From contig OU744721.1 of NCBI GenBank assembly GCA_916613615.1, forward strand, positions 57,275,247-57,339,246: a stretch of DNA of 64,000 nucleotides, written 5' to 3'. Below are positions 44,635 to 56,830 of the stretch, piece after piece. The translations under genes and the position numbers were made by a program. The notes beneath the pieces are model-generated. The model was not told the origin of the DNA, did not search any database, and was given only the letters and a program-made list of their open reading frames with translations. Source of the stretch: Steromphala cineraria. Lineage: Eukaryota; Mollusca; Gastropoda; Trochida; Trochidae. Positions within the stretch are counted from its first letter, which is position 1, and every line of letters begins with the position of its first letter.

Positions 44635-45839
44635 TCAGCGACATCCACACTCAGTGGCAATCATGTCCATGTGATGACGCACAACAACCTCGTCATATTC
44701 AATGTACATCATACTCAGAGGTTCCAGTTTAGTGGGCACACAACAAGGAGCTGGGATCAACTTGGACTGCTTGCTTCTCATCAAGGACTGCAACATGGCG
44801 TGGTTTGTAGGTTTGTGTCTGATGTCAATAGGTGAGGAACATCTGCCCTGACAGAACTTGGCATTGAATCGAGTTGGATGGATGATCCACTCTCCCCATT
44901 CAATGGTGTTGAAGTTCACTTCAAAGTCATGTAATTCACAAGACCTTCTTTTCCCTGCTTTCTTGCCTCGTTTGTTTTTGTGCTGACGTCGGTTCTTTCG
45001 AACTGATCTTTTGCCTCGTGATTTGATTTCATCAGAAGAATTTCTGTGCTGTACTTTTAGAAGGTTCTTTATGAAATTGTGATTCTCTGTATATAAATTA
45101 AGCATATAAATCAACCCTCTTCTGTCATTTTCCTTCATCTCAGGAAATGTTATCTTGATGGTCAAGTTACCATGGAAACGATTGACCAAGGGAGACAATA
45201 CACGACTTATGTCAAAAACAAAATATCCTTTTTTCCTTTCAGACACTCTTCTTGTTGTGACTTGTTTCAGGGTACGATTTTCTTTCATAATTGCAATAGT
45301 CATCAAGATGTTCTTTTTCATAGTTGCATAGTCTTGTTTTCCTTTTAACCTTATGTCTGCAATTCTGAGATGTTCCTCTAAAGAAATAACTGGGACATCA
45401 AAATGAAGATGTGGAGATTCTTCACTCAAATCCTGGATTTCTGAAGAAAGAAAATGGAATATGTTGATATGACGCTGCTATTTCTTTGCTTTTTGGTTAG
45501 CTTACATGTTAAGGATAAGCAATCAAGTGTTACATACAATTCAGAAAATATTATAAAATTACCTTTTGGTGCAAAAGTCCTGATTGTATCCGACATTGAA
45601 AGATCAATGAGATTCAGATTCCCTCTTCCTGCAGCTAGGACCAGGGAAGATCCAGTTTGTAATTCTCTGTACAGATCCATCATGAAGGAGGTTGAAGGTT
45701 TCTGCAAAGTGATGTCTTTGCTGTTTTGCTTCAATACATTGACTCTTTCTTGTTTCAGTTTTGAGAGCAACAGTTGTTCTTGACTTCGAGAAACGAAAGC
45801 AAACATCAAAGCAGTAAAAAGTAGGACTGAATGTTTCAT
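44635..45839 (-). CDS. nodal: Nodal-like TGF-beta ligand, type B copy B5 (complete)
   Basis: Exon 1 is 45839-45563 (92 codons plus one base) and exon 2 is 45440-44635, giving 360 aa with a 122-bp phase 1 intron. Signal peptide, HGNLT, RGKR and the seven-cysteine knot are present, with a normal TGA after CGCR. It is the most diverged of the intact B copies: CELHDFEV at the first cysteine, IEWGEW for IGWGDW, HHMDMIATE, and KERVNVLKQNSKD in exon 1. The open frame is undamaged despite this divergence, which argues for function under constraint. It diverges from A6. Confidence 0.9.
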
Positions 45840-46042
45840 ATTGATTTGTTAGTGATGTTTCTGTGAAGGTGAGGACAGTTTAAGTGATAAAGTTTCGTTT
45901 GCAGTGCGATGTTATATACCTATGGTGTTTATAAAGAAGAGCACACAATAATGGAGTGTTAAAGAGATGAGCAGCACCCTCGGGGTTCAATCAGATCCAG
46001 ATAATCCTCATTTCTAATAACATAACGAGTTGTTGTCTTAAG
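45840..46042 (-). promoter_or_regulatory. B5 core promoter and conserved upstream box
   Basis: TATATAA (minus strand) is at 45912-45918 and the exact 20-bp box at 45973-45992, followed upstream by CTTAAGACAACAACTCGTTATG at about 46021-46042. Confidence 0.65.
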
Positions 46043-49000
46043 AGAGTGGTGAAGTTCATAGTAACATCCAGTTATCTTCATAGGGTGTAGGTTATCAAAT
46101 AATTCTGTGTAGTTATTTCACCATTCTTACTTGTTGCCTTCATAGAACTCTTGTGTTGAATTAAAAATCAATATGGTTTACGAGTTTCAACAGAAATTAC
46201 ATCACTAGCAAAATCAGATTCAACCAAGCAGATAATTCCCTTTAAGTATTGATTTGTCTCCTACTTATCACCAGTTCTACTCCAGATCACCAATCAACAA
46301 GTTTGTTTAACAGAAAGAGATACTTTGATTCGAGACAGACTGATGGCTCAGGAGACAGACTAGTCAAGACAAGGAGACAGACTCGTTAGTCTGAAGAGTT
46401 GAAAGCTCTATTAGCTCACAGTTTTCTTGCTTTCAGAGGACTTTGTCTGTTGGTGAAATTTTCCTTTTAAATTTCTAAAAAGATGGCATCTAATTAAAAG
46501 TTAAATTCTCCAAATCTTAAAAACTGAATTTAACATTCAAACCTACATACTTATCAAGAAGTTAATGAATGGTTTCTTGTATTTTTCCTGCAAGTTAGTT
46601 AGGAATATTTCAGAAGAAGGTGAAGAAGTACAAATATGATCTATAAATGTTTCACATGATATTTCACATGATAATGCATTATCATAGATGTAATTCAATG
46701 GATTTCATAATAACATTGGCTAAAACTATGTGGACAATAATTTTCACATTTCTATCTTAATTAATTGCTTGGTGGTATTCTTTCATTGTTTATGTTTGAT
46801 TTTGTGTAACTAACTATTGCTATATTTTTGTGTAAAACTGTTTATACTGGTTGTTTTATCCTGCTCTCATTTTAAAATACATCTGCCAATTTTTATCAAA
46901 TCTTAAAGAAAACTGCTGTAGTGCCTTCTTTTGCGAATATTGTTCCCTAAAGCATAATAATATCAGTTTTTTCTTCGACCATGGTTTCATTACCTAAGTC
47001 TAAAACGTTTGGTTACTATCTTTGTCATTTAAAAGCATGTTATAAATTGAAGATGATCAATTTGTTGAAATATTTCCATTTACAACATACAGGTACGCAC
47101 TACAAGTTTTTTGTATAGTGTCAGTGAAGCAATTAATCACCTTGACAATTTGTATTGTTTTTGTTAACGATCTGTTAGCAAACCAGATGAGCTATCAAGA
47201 TGTTTACTCAACAAAATTGGAGTGCTGTGATCTCTAAACAGCCAGATGAGTCTGGAGACAGTCTCGTTTAAGTGAGAAGATGAAAATCAAGTACATTAAT
47301 TTAGCAAAGGCTTATCTTTCAAATGCTTTTTCACAACCTTACACTTAAACTTGAAATGCTGAAATAAGACAAAGTTATCAAAGTGAACAGACTGTTTTAT
47401 TTTGTGCAACAATATACTTAAACCATTAAAAATTATAGATTTAGTTCAATAAACATAAATGTTATTAATTTGATTTCAGTTTTTTCAACATTCCTATGTA
47501 TGTCATAGAAAAGACAATTAATCTTATGATATCAAACTAGGAGCAAATAGGTCAATGAATATCCAAGAATCATCAAGAATAACTTGACCAATAAAATCAT
47601 ATAAACTAGTGTCCAAAAGAAACGATACCATACATTTCCCAAAATAACTCAATCCACTGCAGATTGATAAGACTAAAACATAGTTAGATCATTTCTTCAG
47701 TAGTCAATTTACTTCCATGCAAAATTTTGAATCATTATCTTTTCATGTTTGCAAGAAACATGCATTTTAAAAAATCATCGATCTTGAATCTCCTCAACTA
47801 GGCGAGATAGCAGGGAGAAATTGGACACTTTCGCTTGTTTTAAAACGTTCTAGTGCAATGACGCGTCGACGAATTTATGTAAAATAAAGTGCATTGTATC
47901 AACAAGATTGTATTCTTACCTTAATTCAATACTTTATAAATTTTATAGTGAAATGACAAAAGTTCTGTGCATAAAACAACTTGAAATTTCGATTTATGCA
48001 CCCCATGTGCGTTTGAAGAGTCACAAAATCAAAAGTATCTTTTCCTGAAGAATGAAAATGTGCATACTTCTTAACAAGACATATGCCTTTTAGGCACACT
48101 TGAATTCGAATCTGTCAGGTAATAGAATTTTGTTTCAGAGGATGTTGAAAACTTGGTATCGTTTCTTTTGGACACTAGTTTAGATATGATGTTCCATCTG
48201 TCTGTTGTCTAGACTGGAGACATTCAGATGGTGCTGGCTGTCAAACTCTTGTTCTAGACATTGTGAGTTTACTTTTGTTATCGTTGTTGAACTTTAGGAT
48301 TACTTAACAGGTTGTTGTATTGAACGATTCAAAAGAAATCACTTTATTGTTGATCTTATGACTCCAGTTCTGCTATTTTAAGATAACGGAAAGTAACTAT
48401 CGTCTCTTAAACATATGACATTAGAATGTTTTATAAAGTATGGAAATTTTAAAAAGTACAAATATTCATATGCAATCCTGAAAATTTAGTGCAAAATCAA
48501 TCTAATCACTTTAGTGAATTTGTTTAAATAGTAAGAATTTGGAAATCAATATGATCACAGAATGAAACAATGTCTGCTACCACAAAGTACAAAGTTCAAA
48601 AAGGCATTTAAAAAATAATCAGATCTAGAGAAATGGTTAAATCTCATAACAATATAATCTATAATTCTTATAAAAGCTATATTTATTTTGAATACGCTGT
48701 TTTATGTTACACAACCAAAGAGAAAATACAAAATAATCTACATTAAAAACTGTATGCTTCTTACAAGTAAATCCACATTTTAACTTCAAACCCTTCAGAC
48801 TAACAAGTCTGGCTCCCGATTCATCTGTCTGTCGTGAATCAGAGTATGTCCTTTTGTTAAACAAACACGATTATTGGTGATCTTGTTGTAAACAGGTGAT
48901 TAGCAGAAAACAAAACAACCTGTCAATGTGATGTTCTGCTTCGTTGATCTTCTGTATACATGAAAAATAGACAAGAATATTTAATTCGTAATCTAATAAC

Positions 49001-49118
49001 TCACATGTTTTCCAATATTCTAAATGAACATTTACCACGACATTGAACACTGTTCTTTTACAATTTTAACATGTTTGAATGTTCAATTGATCAAACAGCA
49101 AATATATTCTATCATTCT
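46043..49118. promoter_or_regulatory. Divergent spacer B5/A6 with CAGAC/GTCTG modules
   Basis: The B-side module is at 46335-46393 with CAGACTCGTTAGTCTG at 46378-46393. The middle of the spacer is shortened (the sequence jumps near 46760), and the central GACAGACTCGTT repeats are reduced. The inverted-repeat element at 47604-48180 follows. The exact octamer GTCTAGAC is at 48207-48214, just beyond that element. The A-side module CAGACTAACAAGTCTG is at 48796-48811, with TTAAACAAAC and TGTAAACAGG downstream. Confidence 0.45.
47604..48180. mobile_element. 577-bp inverted-repeat element with TA target duplication (MITE)
   Basis: The ends are perfect 27-bp inverted repeats beginning AACTAGTGTCCAAAAGAAAC (47604-47630 and 48154-48180). 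They are flanked by TA on both sides (47602-47603 and 48181-48182), and the other units have a single uninterrupted site. No open frame of useful length lies inside. The TA duplication and the GTGTCC-type end suggest a non-autonomous Tc1/mariner-type element (inference from family habits). Confidence 0.85.
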
Positions 49119-49308
49119 CCTAAGACAACAACTCGTTATGTTGTTAGTATTGAGGATTAGCAGATTGTGATTGAACCCCGAGGGTGCTCTAACGCTCTAG
49201 TATTAAGTGATGTTGCGAAAACACACACCAGTGGTATAAAACCTCACACTGCAAGCATTACTTCATCATTTGAACTGTTTCTTCCAACACTGATTTGGAC
49301 ACTTCAAA
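49119..49308 (+). promoter_or_regulatory. A6 core promoter and conserved upstream box
   Basis: TATAAAA is at 49235-49241, the exact 20-bp box at 49169-49188, and CTAAGACAACAACTCGTTATG at about 49120-49140. The promoter is intact although the coding frame behind it is broken. Confidence 0.65.
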
Positions 49309-50764
49309 ATGAAGGTTGTTTGTCAAATTGCATTTTTCATCTCAATTTTTCATCTTTTTTGTATTTCCTTTGGAAGTCAAAGCAAGTAAAATGAACATGC
49401 TATCTGAAATGCTCAAATTTGTTGATGCGAAAATCCAATTGAATGAAAATAGGCAAACATTTACGCATTTTGCCCAACAATTTTCAAAGATGAATTTACC
49501 TTCCAAAGATCTAAAAGCAAAACCATCCATCGCATTTATGCTGGATTTGTACAACAATTTGAAGAGTGGATCATCTCTGGTCCAGGCATCAGGAAGAGGA
49601 AATCTGAACCATGCTGATCTGACTAGATCTGATACAATCAGAAGTTTTACACCAAAAGGTAGGTCGATTTTCAGTTCTCCAGACATCTGACAATATAAAC
49701 ACAATGCTATTTATCCACCAAAACGTACCCTTAATACATGCAAATGTACTTTTTTGTACATTTTCTTTTGACATTTTGTTGTACAAATTCTTTTCAACGC
49801 TTAATCATATGATTTCCAAAATTTGCCTTAAATGATCCAAGAGAACCCTTTCTTATGTAAAATGATGTAATAATTATCTATACATTTAATATTATACCGT
49901 TTAAAACTTCTTTGGAATAAATAATGTTCTTTTTTTCCTACAGAGTTTCCAAAAACAGCCGACAAAATCTCCAAAATGCAGTTTCAAATACCACTTATCC
50001 CATCAGAAGAAACTTTGAAAGTTGCTGAACTTCGATTCAGAGACATATTTGGACATAAACGTAGGTCAAGAAAGTCCAAGTTCATCATCACTATGAAGAA
50101 AGGCAGCAAAACTCTGATGAAGTTGGAGATAAGGAAGAGGCCACTTGTTCAAGGTGGGTATTTCGTTTTGCACATCACAAAGATTCTTCGCCCTTGGATC
50201 AACGGTTACCATGGTAATGTGACTGTCAACATCAGACTTCCAAAACGACTTCTCAAAATGAATCATCAATCAACCACGTTACCACTGATGATGGTATTCT
50301 ATTTAGAAAATAACGACAGTTTGAAAGAATTTATCAAACCTCTAATCAGTGCCCGTTCTCTGATGTCACAAGGTATGTCGAGGGTAAAGAGATCAACCAC
50401 TAAGAACATGCCACGTCATCACACACTCAGAAGTTGGAGAAAAGATAAGAAAGAACAATGTCAACCTTATGACTTTGAGGTTGACTTTAAGACAATAGGA
50501 TGGGGAGAGTGGATCATCCACCCGACCAACTTCAATGCCAAGATGTGTCATGGAAAGTGCTCTTCAAGGAATATTGTTCAGAACAAACAATCAAACCATG
50601 CTGTTTTACAGTCACTGATGAGGAGTGTAAGAAAAGACCTAGCTTCAGCTCCTTGTTGTGTGCCCACTAAACTGGAACCTCTGAGTATAATGTACTTTGA
50701 GAATGACGAGGTTGTAGTAAGGCACCATGTGGACATGATTGCTACAGAGTGTGGATGTCGATAA
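49309..50764 (+). pseudogene. Type A Nodal-like copy A6, frameshift in signal peptide
   Basis: Exon 1 is 49309-49658 (350 bp instead of 337) and exon 2 is 49944-50764 (821 bp, normal). The extra 13 bases repeat part of the signal-peptide codons (CATTTTTCATCT appears twice, about 49331-49353). From the normal ATG the frame therefore reads MKVVCQIAFFISIFHLF… and stops at a TAA after 26 codons. The original frame resumes after the insertion, but it has a TGA just upstream and no ATG until KASKM, which would lack a signal peptide. The rest, including RVKR and the seven cysteines, is undamaged, so the inactivation looks recent. Some alleles may still be intact. Confidence 0.85.
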
Positions 50765-53515
50765 TGTATGTCCCAGTTGCCAAGGCTATGGAAGTGCTAC
50801 GTTTCTCATGTTTAATAAAAGTGTCAAATACATGGGGTTGTTTTTTTCATTTATTCATTCAAGTTTAACAAGAGTTCTTTTAAACGCACCCTTAATCTAA
50901 AATAGAAACAAAGTGCACTTTACATGGAACATGATATGTAAAAGGAACCTTTTAGTAAAATTCAAATAAGATTTCAAGATAATTCTAGCAAAAGTCATTG
51001 GTCATCGAAACACTACAAGAAATCTCTGCAAGAAGCTTCAATTGTAAACTACATACATCTTTGTGTGGTGAACCTTTCATGATTTGACTAGAATTGCTGC
51101 ATATGTGGGCTCCGCAATTTGTTATCGTAAAACATTGTTGTCTACAGTAAAACCCAGGAGTTAGACAGTTATTTCTAGAAATTCAACAAGAACATAAAAC
51201 TACAACAATTTTGTTTAGTAATAGAAACGATATGTATTAGTAAAAATGTCAAAAATAATAGAGAATTGATTGTTTATTAAAAAAAACGATCAAGACAAAA
51301 TATTGTCATTTGAGTGGTATTTTTACACCTGTTTTTTTTAAGATTAACACTGTCAAAGAAAAAAACGTTTGCTTGAAATTTTTTACAAACACGGTCATGT
51401 TCATATTTCCTCTGTTGTATCTTTGCCATCTTTTACTTTCATATTTACATAACATTGTGTATATTCTTTCCAACACCAAACAATAATTTGTTTTAATGTT
51501 TGATCATCTACTCGTAAATATGTTCAATCTGCTGATGTCACAAACCCTTCAATCAGTCTGAAAAATTGTTTCATGCATGTTTCAACAATTGTATCATTAT
51601 TCAAATCTATAAGCAAATGGATTCATCCTAAAATTAATAAAAGTGAATATAATTAAATCTAGTAAGATGCAAAACGTTTTTGGTGGAAATAGGACACAGG
51701 TTGTTATAATTTATGCAGACGATTAAAGTTTACCTCTCTGTTCAACTGAGTTACAACAGTTATAAAAAAACACAGTGTAAAACTAGTTGAATGATTTTAT
51801 CTATAAAAAGATGAATTAAAACATAAGAATACGCGTGAAAAAAAATGTTCCACCTTGAGGATTATTCATCAACATCCCTGTAAATTAGATATAATACACT
51901 CAATGATATAAAGAATTTTAATGTGAGTAATTTTGTTATACCTTTTTGATATTATGATTGATCTTTTTATTCACGGTTAACACAATTCATTTCTTATCAG
52001 TTTAACTAATGATGATTATAATTTTATTTGTGTATATGTGAAAGAATTGATTAGCAGAAATATTTTTGGAAAATACTTAAGAAGAAAACAGTTTTCAATG
52101 GTAAACTGAACAATATATTAATCAATCATATATCTGGTATTTCATACAGCATGTACGCATCAGTGATTCGTAATCAATATTGATTTCTACAGTGATATCT
52201 AAATCTATTGAACAATATTTTCGACCTTTTACTAGCCTGGATTTAGATTATTGATATTTGGAAATATATGAGGAAATAAGAAGTCAACGACAAGACTAAC
52301 TGAAGAATAAGCCCATCATTTGTTTTATTTGAGAAGTTTGGCACATACAAACAGTTTCCTACTGATTACAAACCTACCGCAACATCGCGGTTTTGCTTTT
52401 TAGGATTCACTCGACAAGCCCTGCCAATATTTTCTTTTTCTTATGCTTTTATGATAAACAGATATGGTTATGTATTTGAACTAAAAAGTATAAGCCAAAT
52501 TTCAAGAATTCATCAATAAACATTGTTTTACAAGGCTGTTTTTTTCATTTTTCATTTGAACTTTCCTTTCATGTGTCATTTTCTATATATATATTAAGTT
52601 CCTGCACTTGTCTTTATTCAATAAGAGTCATTCCAATTTGTGATCATTTTACTTCCAGAATGATTTCATATCTAAATGTAAAACATTTACATTCACAAAA
52701 GGTGAAGCCATGTCAAAAGATTGATAACATAAAACAAATTTCAACTCGGCATGCATTAAAAATATCAGAAAAAGAATGTATGCTTAGAAATGATTATGAA
52801 TGTTAATCTATTATGACCATTGGCTATATACAAAATCTATAAATGATTTTGGGCTTAATCTTTTTAAACATGTGATGATAATGAAATACATATTTAAAGT
52901 TTATAGTTACTTATCTTTAGTGTTGATTTTAATGTATCTGTGTCTAATGATAATGAACATTGTATTGGCAAGTGGAGGGGAGAGTTTGGTAAAATGCAAA
53001 GGAAATATATGGCTTGATATGTTGGCGTCAGATCAAAGAATTGACTATAATGCAACCATGAAGGGGTCTTCTTTAAGAGTAAGATTGAGATGGATTCAAG
53101 TATTACATCTCTTCGTCTGATCAACAGAATAACAGTCTTTGCATAGACGATTTCATGAGGTAAATGGAAGAAAACCACTAACTCCAAAGATAACATAATA
53201 GTTTTTACAGGATGCTTCGATGAAACTGAAAAATCGTTTTGTTTGTCGTTAATGCCATTTCTCACTTCCAAGTATTTACAGTTTTCATTTATGATTAGAT
53301 GCATTTGATGATGTGCCATGTATAATTGAGTGTGTTCTTCAATATCAAAATGATCATTTTTAAATCTTTATGTGATATAAAGATATTTCGGGTTTAGTTA
53401 ATTTAGCCTATGCAAAAGATGAAAACACCTTCTTGATAAATGTGATGTTTATTATCAATCCTTTAAACATGTTTCAATAGCACTAAGTTATCAGTATTAC
53501 AAATGTTTTGTTTTG
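50765..53515. other. Convergent spacer A6/B6a
   Basis: Standard convergent spacer, with the A6 poly(A) signal at 50814-50819. The segment from 51235 to 53723 is the source of the tandem duplication that begins at 53724. The spacer open frame at 52800-53120 is present but not considered a gene. Confidence 0.55.
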
Positions 53516-53723
53516 TCAGCGACATCCACATTCTGTAGCAATCATGTCCACATGATGACGCACAACAACCTCGTCATACTCAATGTACATCACACTCAGA
53601 GGTTTCAGTTTAGTGGGCACACAACAAGGAGCTGGGATCAACTTGGACTGCTTGCTTCTCATCAAGGACTGCAACATGGCATAGTTTGTAGGTTTGTGTC
53701 TGATGTCAATAGGTGAGGAACAT
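53516..53723 (-). pseudogene. Type B Nodal-like fragment B6a (last 69 codons only)
   Basis: The 3' end of a type B exon 2, from about the third knot cysteine (CSSPIDIRHK…) to the TGA at 53516-53518. The sequence upstream on the minus strand breaks off at 53723, where duplicated spacer DNA begins (compare 51235). No promoter, exon 1, propeptide or furin site. It matches the corresponding end of B6b, including NYAMLQSLM and KLKPLSVMY, so it is the left product of a tandem duplication. Confidence 0.9.
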
Positions 53724-55217
53724 TATTAGTAAAAATGTCAAAAATAATAGAGAATTGATTGTTTATTAAAAAAAACGATCAAGACAAAATATTGTCATTT
53801 GAGTGGTATTTTTACACCTGTTTTTTTTAAGATTAACACTGTCAAAGAAAAAAACGTTTGCTTGAAATTTTTTACAAACACGGTCATGTTCATATTTCCT
53901 CTGTTGTATCTTTGCCATCTTTTACTTTCATATTTACATAACATTGTGTATTTAGATTATTGATATTTGGAAATATATGAGGAAATAAGAAGTCAACGAC
54001 AAGACTAACTGAAGAATAAGCCCATCATTTGTTTTATTTGAGAAGTTTGGCACATACAAACAGTTTCCTACTGATTACAAACCTACCGCAACATCGCGGT
54101 TTTGCTTTTTAGGATTCACTCGACAAGCCCTGCCAATATTTTCTTTTTCTTATGCTTTTATGATAAACAGATATGGTTATGTATTTGAACTAAAAAGTAT
54201 AAGCCAAATTTCAAGAATTCATCAATAAACATTGTTTTACAAGGCTGTTTTTTTCATTGGAACTTTCCTTTCATGTGTCATTTTCTATATATATATTAAG
54301 TTCCTGCACTTGTCTTTATTCAATAAGAGTCATTCCAATTTGTGATCATTTTACTTCCAGAATGATTTCATATTTAAATGTAAAACATTTACATTCACAA
54401 AAGGTGAAGCCATGTCAAAAGATTGATAACATAAAACAAATTTCAACCCGGCATGCATTAAAAATATCAGAAAAAGAATGTATGCTTAGAAATGATTATG
54501 AATGTTAATCTATTATGACCATTGGCTATATACAAAATCTATAAATGATTTTGGGCTTAATCTTTTTAAACATGTGATGATAATGAAATACATATTTAAA
54601 GTTTATAGTTACTTATCTTTAGTGTTGATTTTAATGTATCTGTGTCTAATGATAATGAACATTGTATTGGCAAGTGGAGGGGAGAGTTTGGTAAAATGCA
54701 AAGGAAATATATGGCTTGATATGTTGGCGTCAGATCAAAGAATTGACTATAATGCAACCATGAAGGGGTCTTCTTTAAGAGTAAGATTGAGATGGATTCA
54801 AGTATTACATCTCTTCGTCTGATCAACAGAATAACAGTCTTTGCATAGACGATTTCATGAGGTAAATGGAAGAAAACCACTAACTCCAAAGATAACATAA
54901 TAGTTTTTACAGGATGCTTCGATGAAACTGAAAAATCGTTTTGTTTGTCGTTAATGCCATTTCTCACTTCCAAGTATTTACAGTTTTCATTTATGATTAG
55001 ATGCATTTGATGATGTGCCATGTATAATTGAGTGTGTTCTTCAATATCAAAATGATCATTTTTAAATCTTTATGTGATATAAAGATATTTCGGGTTTAGT
55101 TAATTTAGCCTATGCAAAAGATGAAAACACCTTCTTGATAAATGTGATGTTTATTATCAATCCTTTAAACATGTTTCAATAGCACTAAGTTATCAGTATT
55201 ACAAATGTTTTGTTTTG
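53724..55217. repeat. Tandemly duplicated spacer segment with internal deletion
   Basis: A second copy of 51235-53515. 53724-53950 matches 51235-51461; then about 780 bp are missing, and 53951-55217 matches 52242-53515 with a 7-bp difference in a T-rich run. The near identity of the two copies, including the spacer open frame at 54502-54822, shows that the event is recent. Confidence 0.85.
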
Positions 55218-56619
55218 TCAGCGACATCCACATTCTGTAGCAATCATGTCCACATGATGACGCACAACAACCTCGTCATACTCAATGTACATCACACTCA
55301 GAGGTTTCAGTTTAGTGGGCACACAACAAGGAGCTGGGATCAACTTGGACTGCTTGCTTCTCATCAAGGACTGCAACATGGCATAGTTTGTAGGTTTGTG
55401 TCTGATGTCAATAGGTGAGGAACATCTGCCCTGACAGAACTTGGCATTGAATCGAGTTCGGTGGATGATCCAATCTCCCCATCCAATGGTGTTGAAGTTC
55501 ACTTCAAATTCATAAAGTTGACAAGACTTTCTTTTCCATGCTTTTCTGACTCGTTTGTTTTTGTGCTGGCGTCGGTTCTTCCGAACTGATCTTTTGCCTC
55601 GTGATTTGATTTCATCAGAAGAATATCTGTACTGTACTTTTAGAAGGTTCTTTATGAAATTGTGATTCTCTGTATATAAATTGAGCATATAATTCAACCC
55701 TCTTCTGTCATTTTCATTCACCTCAGGAAATGTTATCTTGATGGTCAAGTTACCATGGAAACGATTGACCAAGAGAGACAAAACACGACTTATGTCAAAA
55801 ACAAAATATCCTTTCTTCCTTTCAGACACTCATCTTGTTGTGACTTGTTTCAGGGTACGAATTCCTTTCTTAATTGAAATAGTCATCATGATGACTCTTC
55901 TGTCATTTTCATTCACCTCAGGAAATGTTATCTTGATGGTCAAGTTACCATGGAAACGATTGACCAAGGGAGACAAAACACGATTTATGTCAAAAACAAA
56001 ATATCCTTTCTTCCTTTCAGACACTCATCTTGTTGTGACTTGCTTCAGGGTACGAATTCCTTTCTTAATTGAAATAGTCATCATGATGGTTTTTTCATGG
56101 TTGCATGGCTTTGTTTTCCTTTTAACCTAATATCTGCAATTCTGAGATGTTCCTCTGTAGAAATAACTGGAACATCAAAATGAAGATATCGAGATTCTTC
56201 ACTCAAATCCTGGATTTCTGAAGAAAGAAAATGGCACATGTTCATATGTCGCTGCTATTTCTTTGTTTTTTTAAAGTAATTTTACTTTTTTAGAATTAGC
56301 AATTTTGTGTTACATTAAGTTCAGAAAATAGTATAAAATTACCTTTTGGTGCAAAAGTCCTGATTGTATCAGAGAGTGAAAGATCAATATGATTCAGATT
56401 CCCTCTTCTTGCAGCTAGGACCAGAGAAGACCCAGTCTCTAATTCTCTGTACAGATCCATCATGAAGTAGGTTGAAGGTTTCTGTAAAGTGTTGTCTTTG
56501 ATATTTTGCTGCAATATATTGACTCCTTCTTTTTTCAGTTTTGAAAGTAACAGTTGTTCTTGACTTTGTGAAACGAAAGCAAGCATCAAAGCAGTAAAAA
56601 GTAGGACTGAAGGTTTCAT
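55218..56619 (-). pseudogene. Type B Nodal-like copy B6b, multiple lesions
   Basis: Exon 1 (56619-56343) and its donor are intact. Exon 2 is 56217-55218, 1000 bp against 806. This equals a 195-bp in-frame tandem duplication (repeat boundary near 55898) minus one base. The one-base loss is in the run encoding MKKxIMM (about 56084-56090) and shifts the frame early in the propeptide. In both duplicated segments the codon in VTTRRVSER is TGA (VTTR-stop-VSER; 56025-56027 and 55830-55832), so the nonsense change came before the duplication. The mature region still has RGKR and seven cysteines, with HRTRFN for HPTRFN and NYAM for NHAM. No route to a full ligand is visible. Confidence 0.92.
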
Positions 56620-56830
56620 ATTGATTTGTTTTAGAAATTGTGATGTTTCTGTGAAGGGGGTGACACTTGAATTGATAAAGTTTCGTTTGCAGTGTGATGT
56701 TATATACCTATGGAATTTCTAGAGAAGAGCACACAATAATGGAGTGTTAAAGAGATGAGCAGCACCCTCGGGGTTCAATCAGATTCAGATAATCCTCATT
56801 ACTAATAGCATAACGAGATGTTGTCTTAGG
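56620..56830 (-). promoter_or_regulatory. B6b core promoter and conserved upstream box
   Basis: TATATAA (minus strand) is at 56700-56706 and the exact 20-bp box at 56761-56780. CTAAGACAACATCTCGTTATG lies at about 56809-56829. The promoter is intact ahead of a broken gene. Confidence 0.6.
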
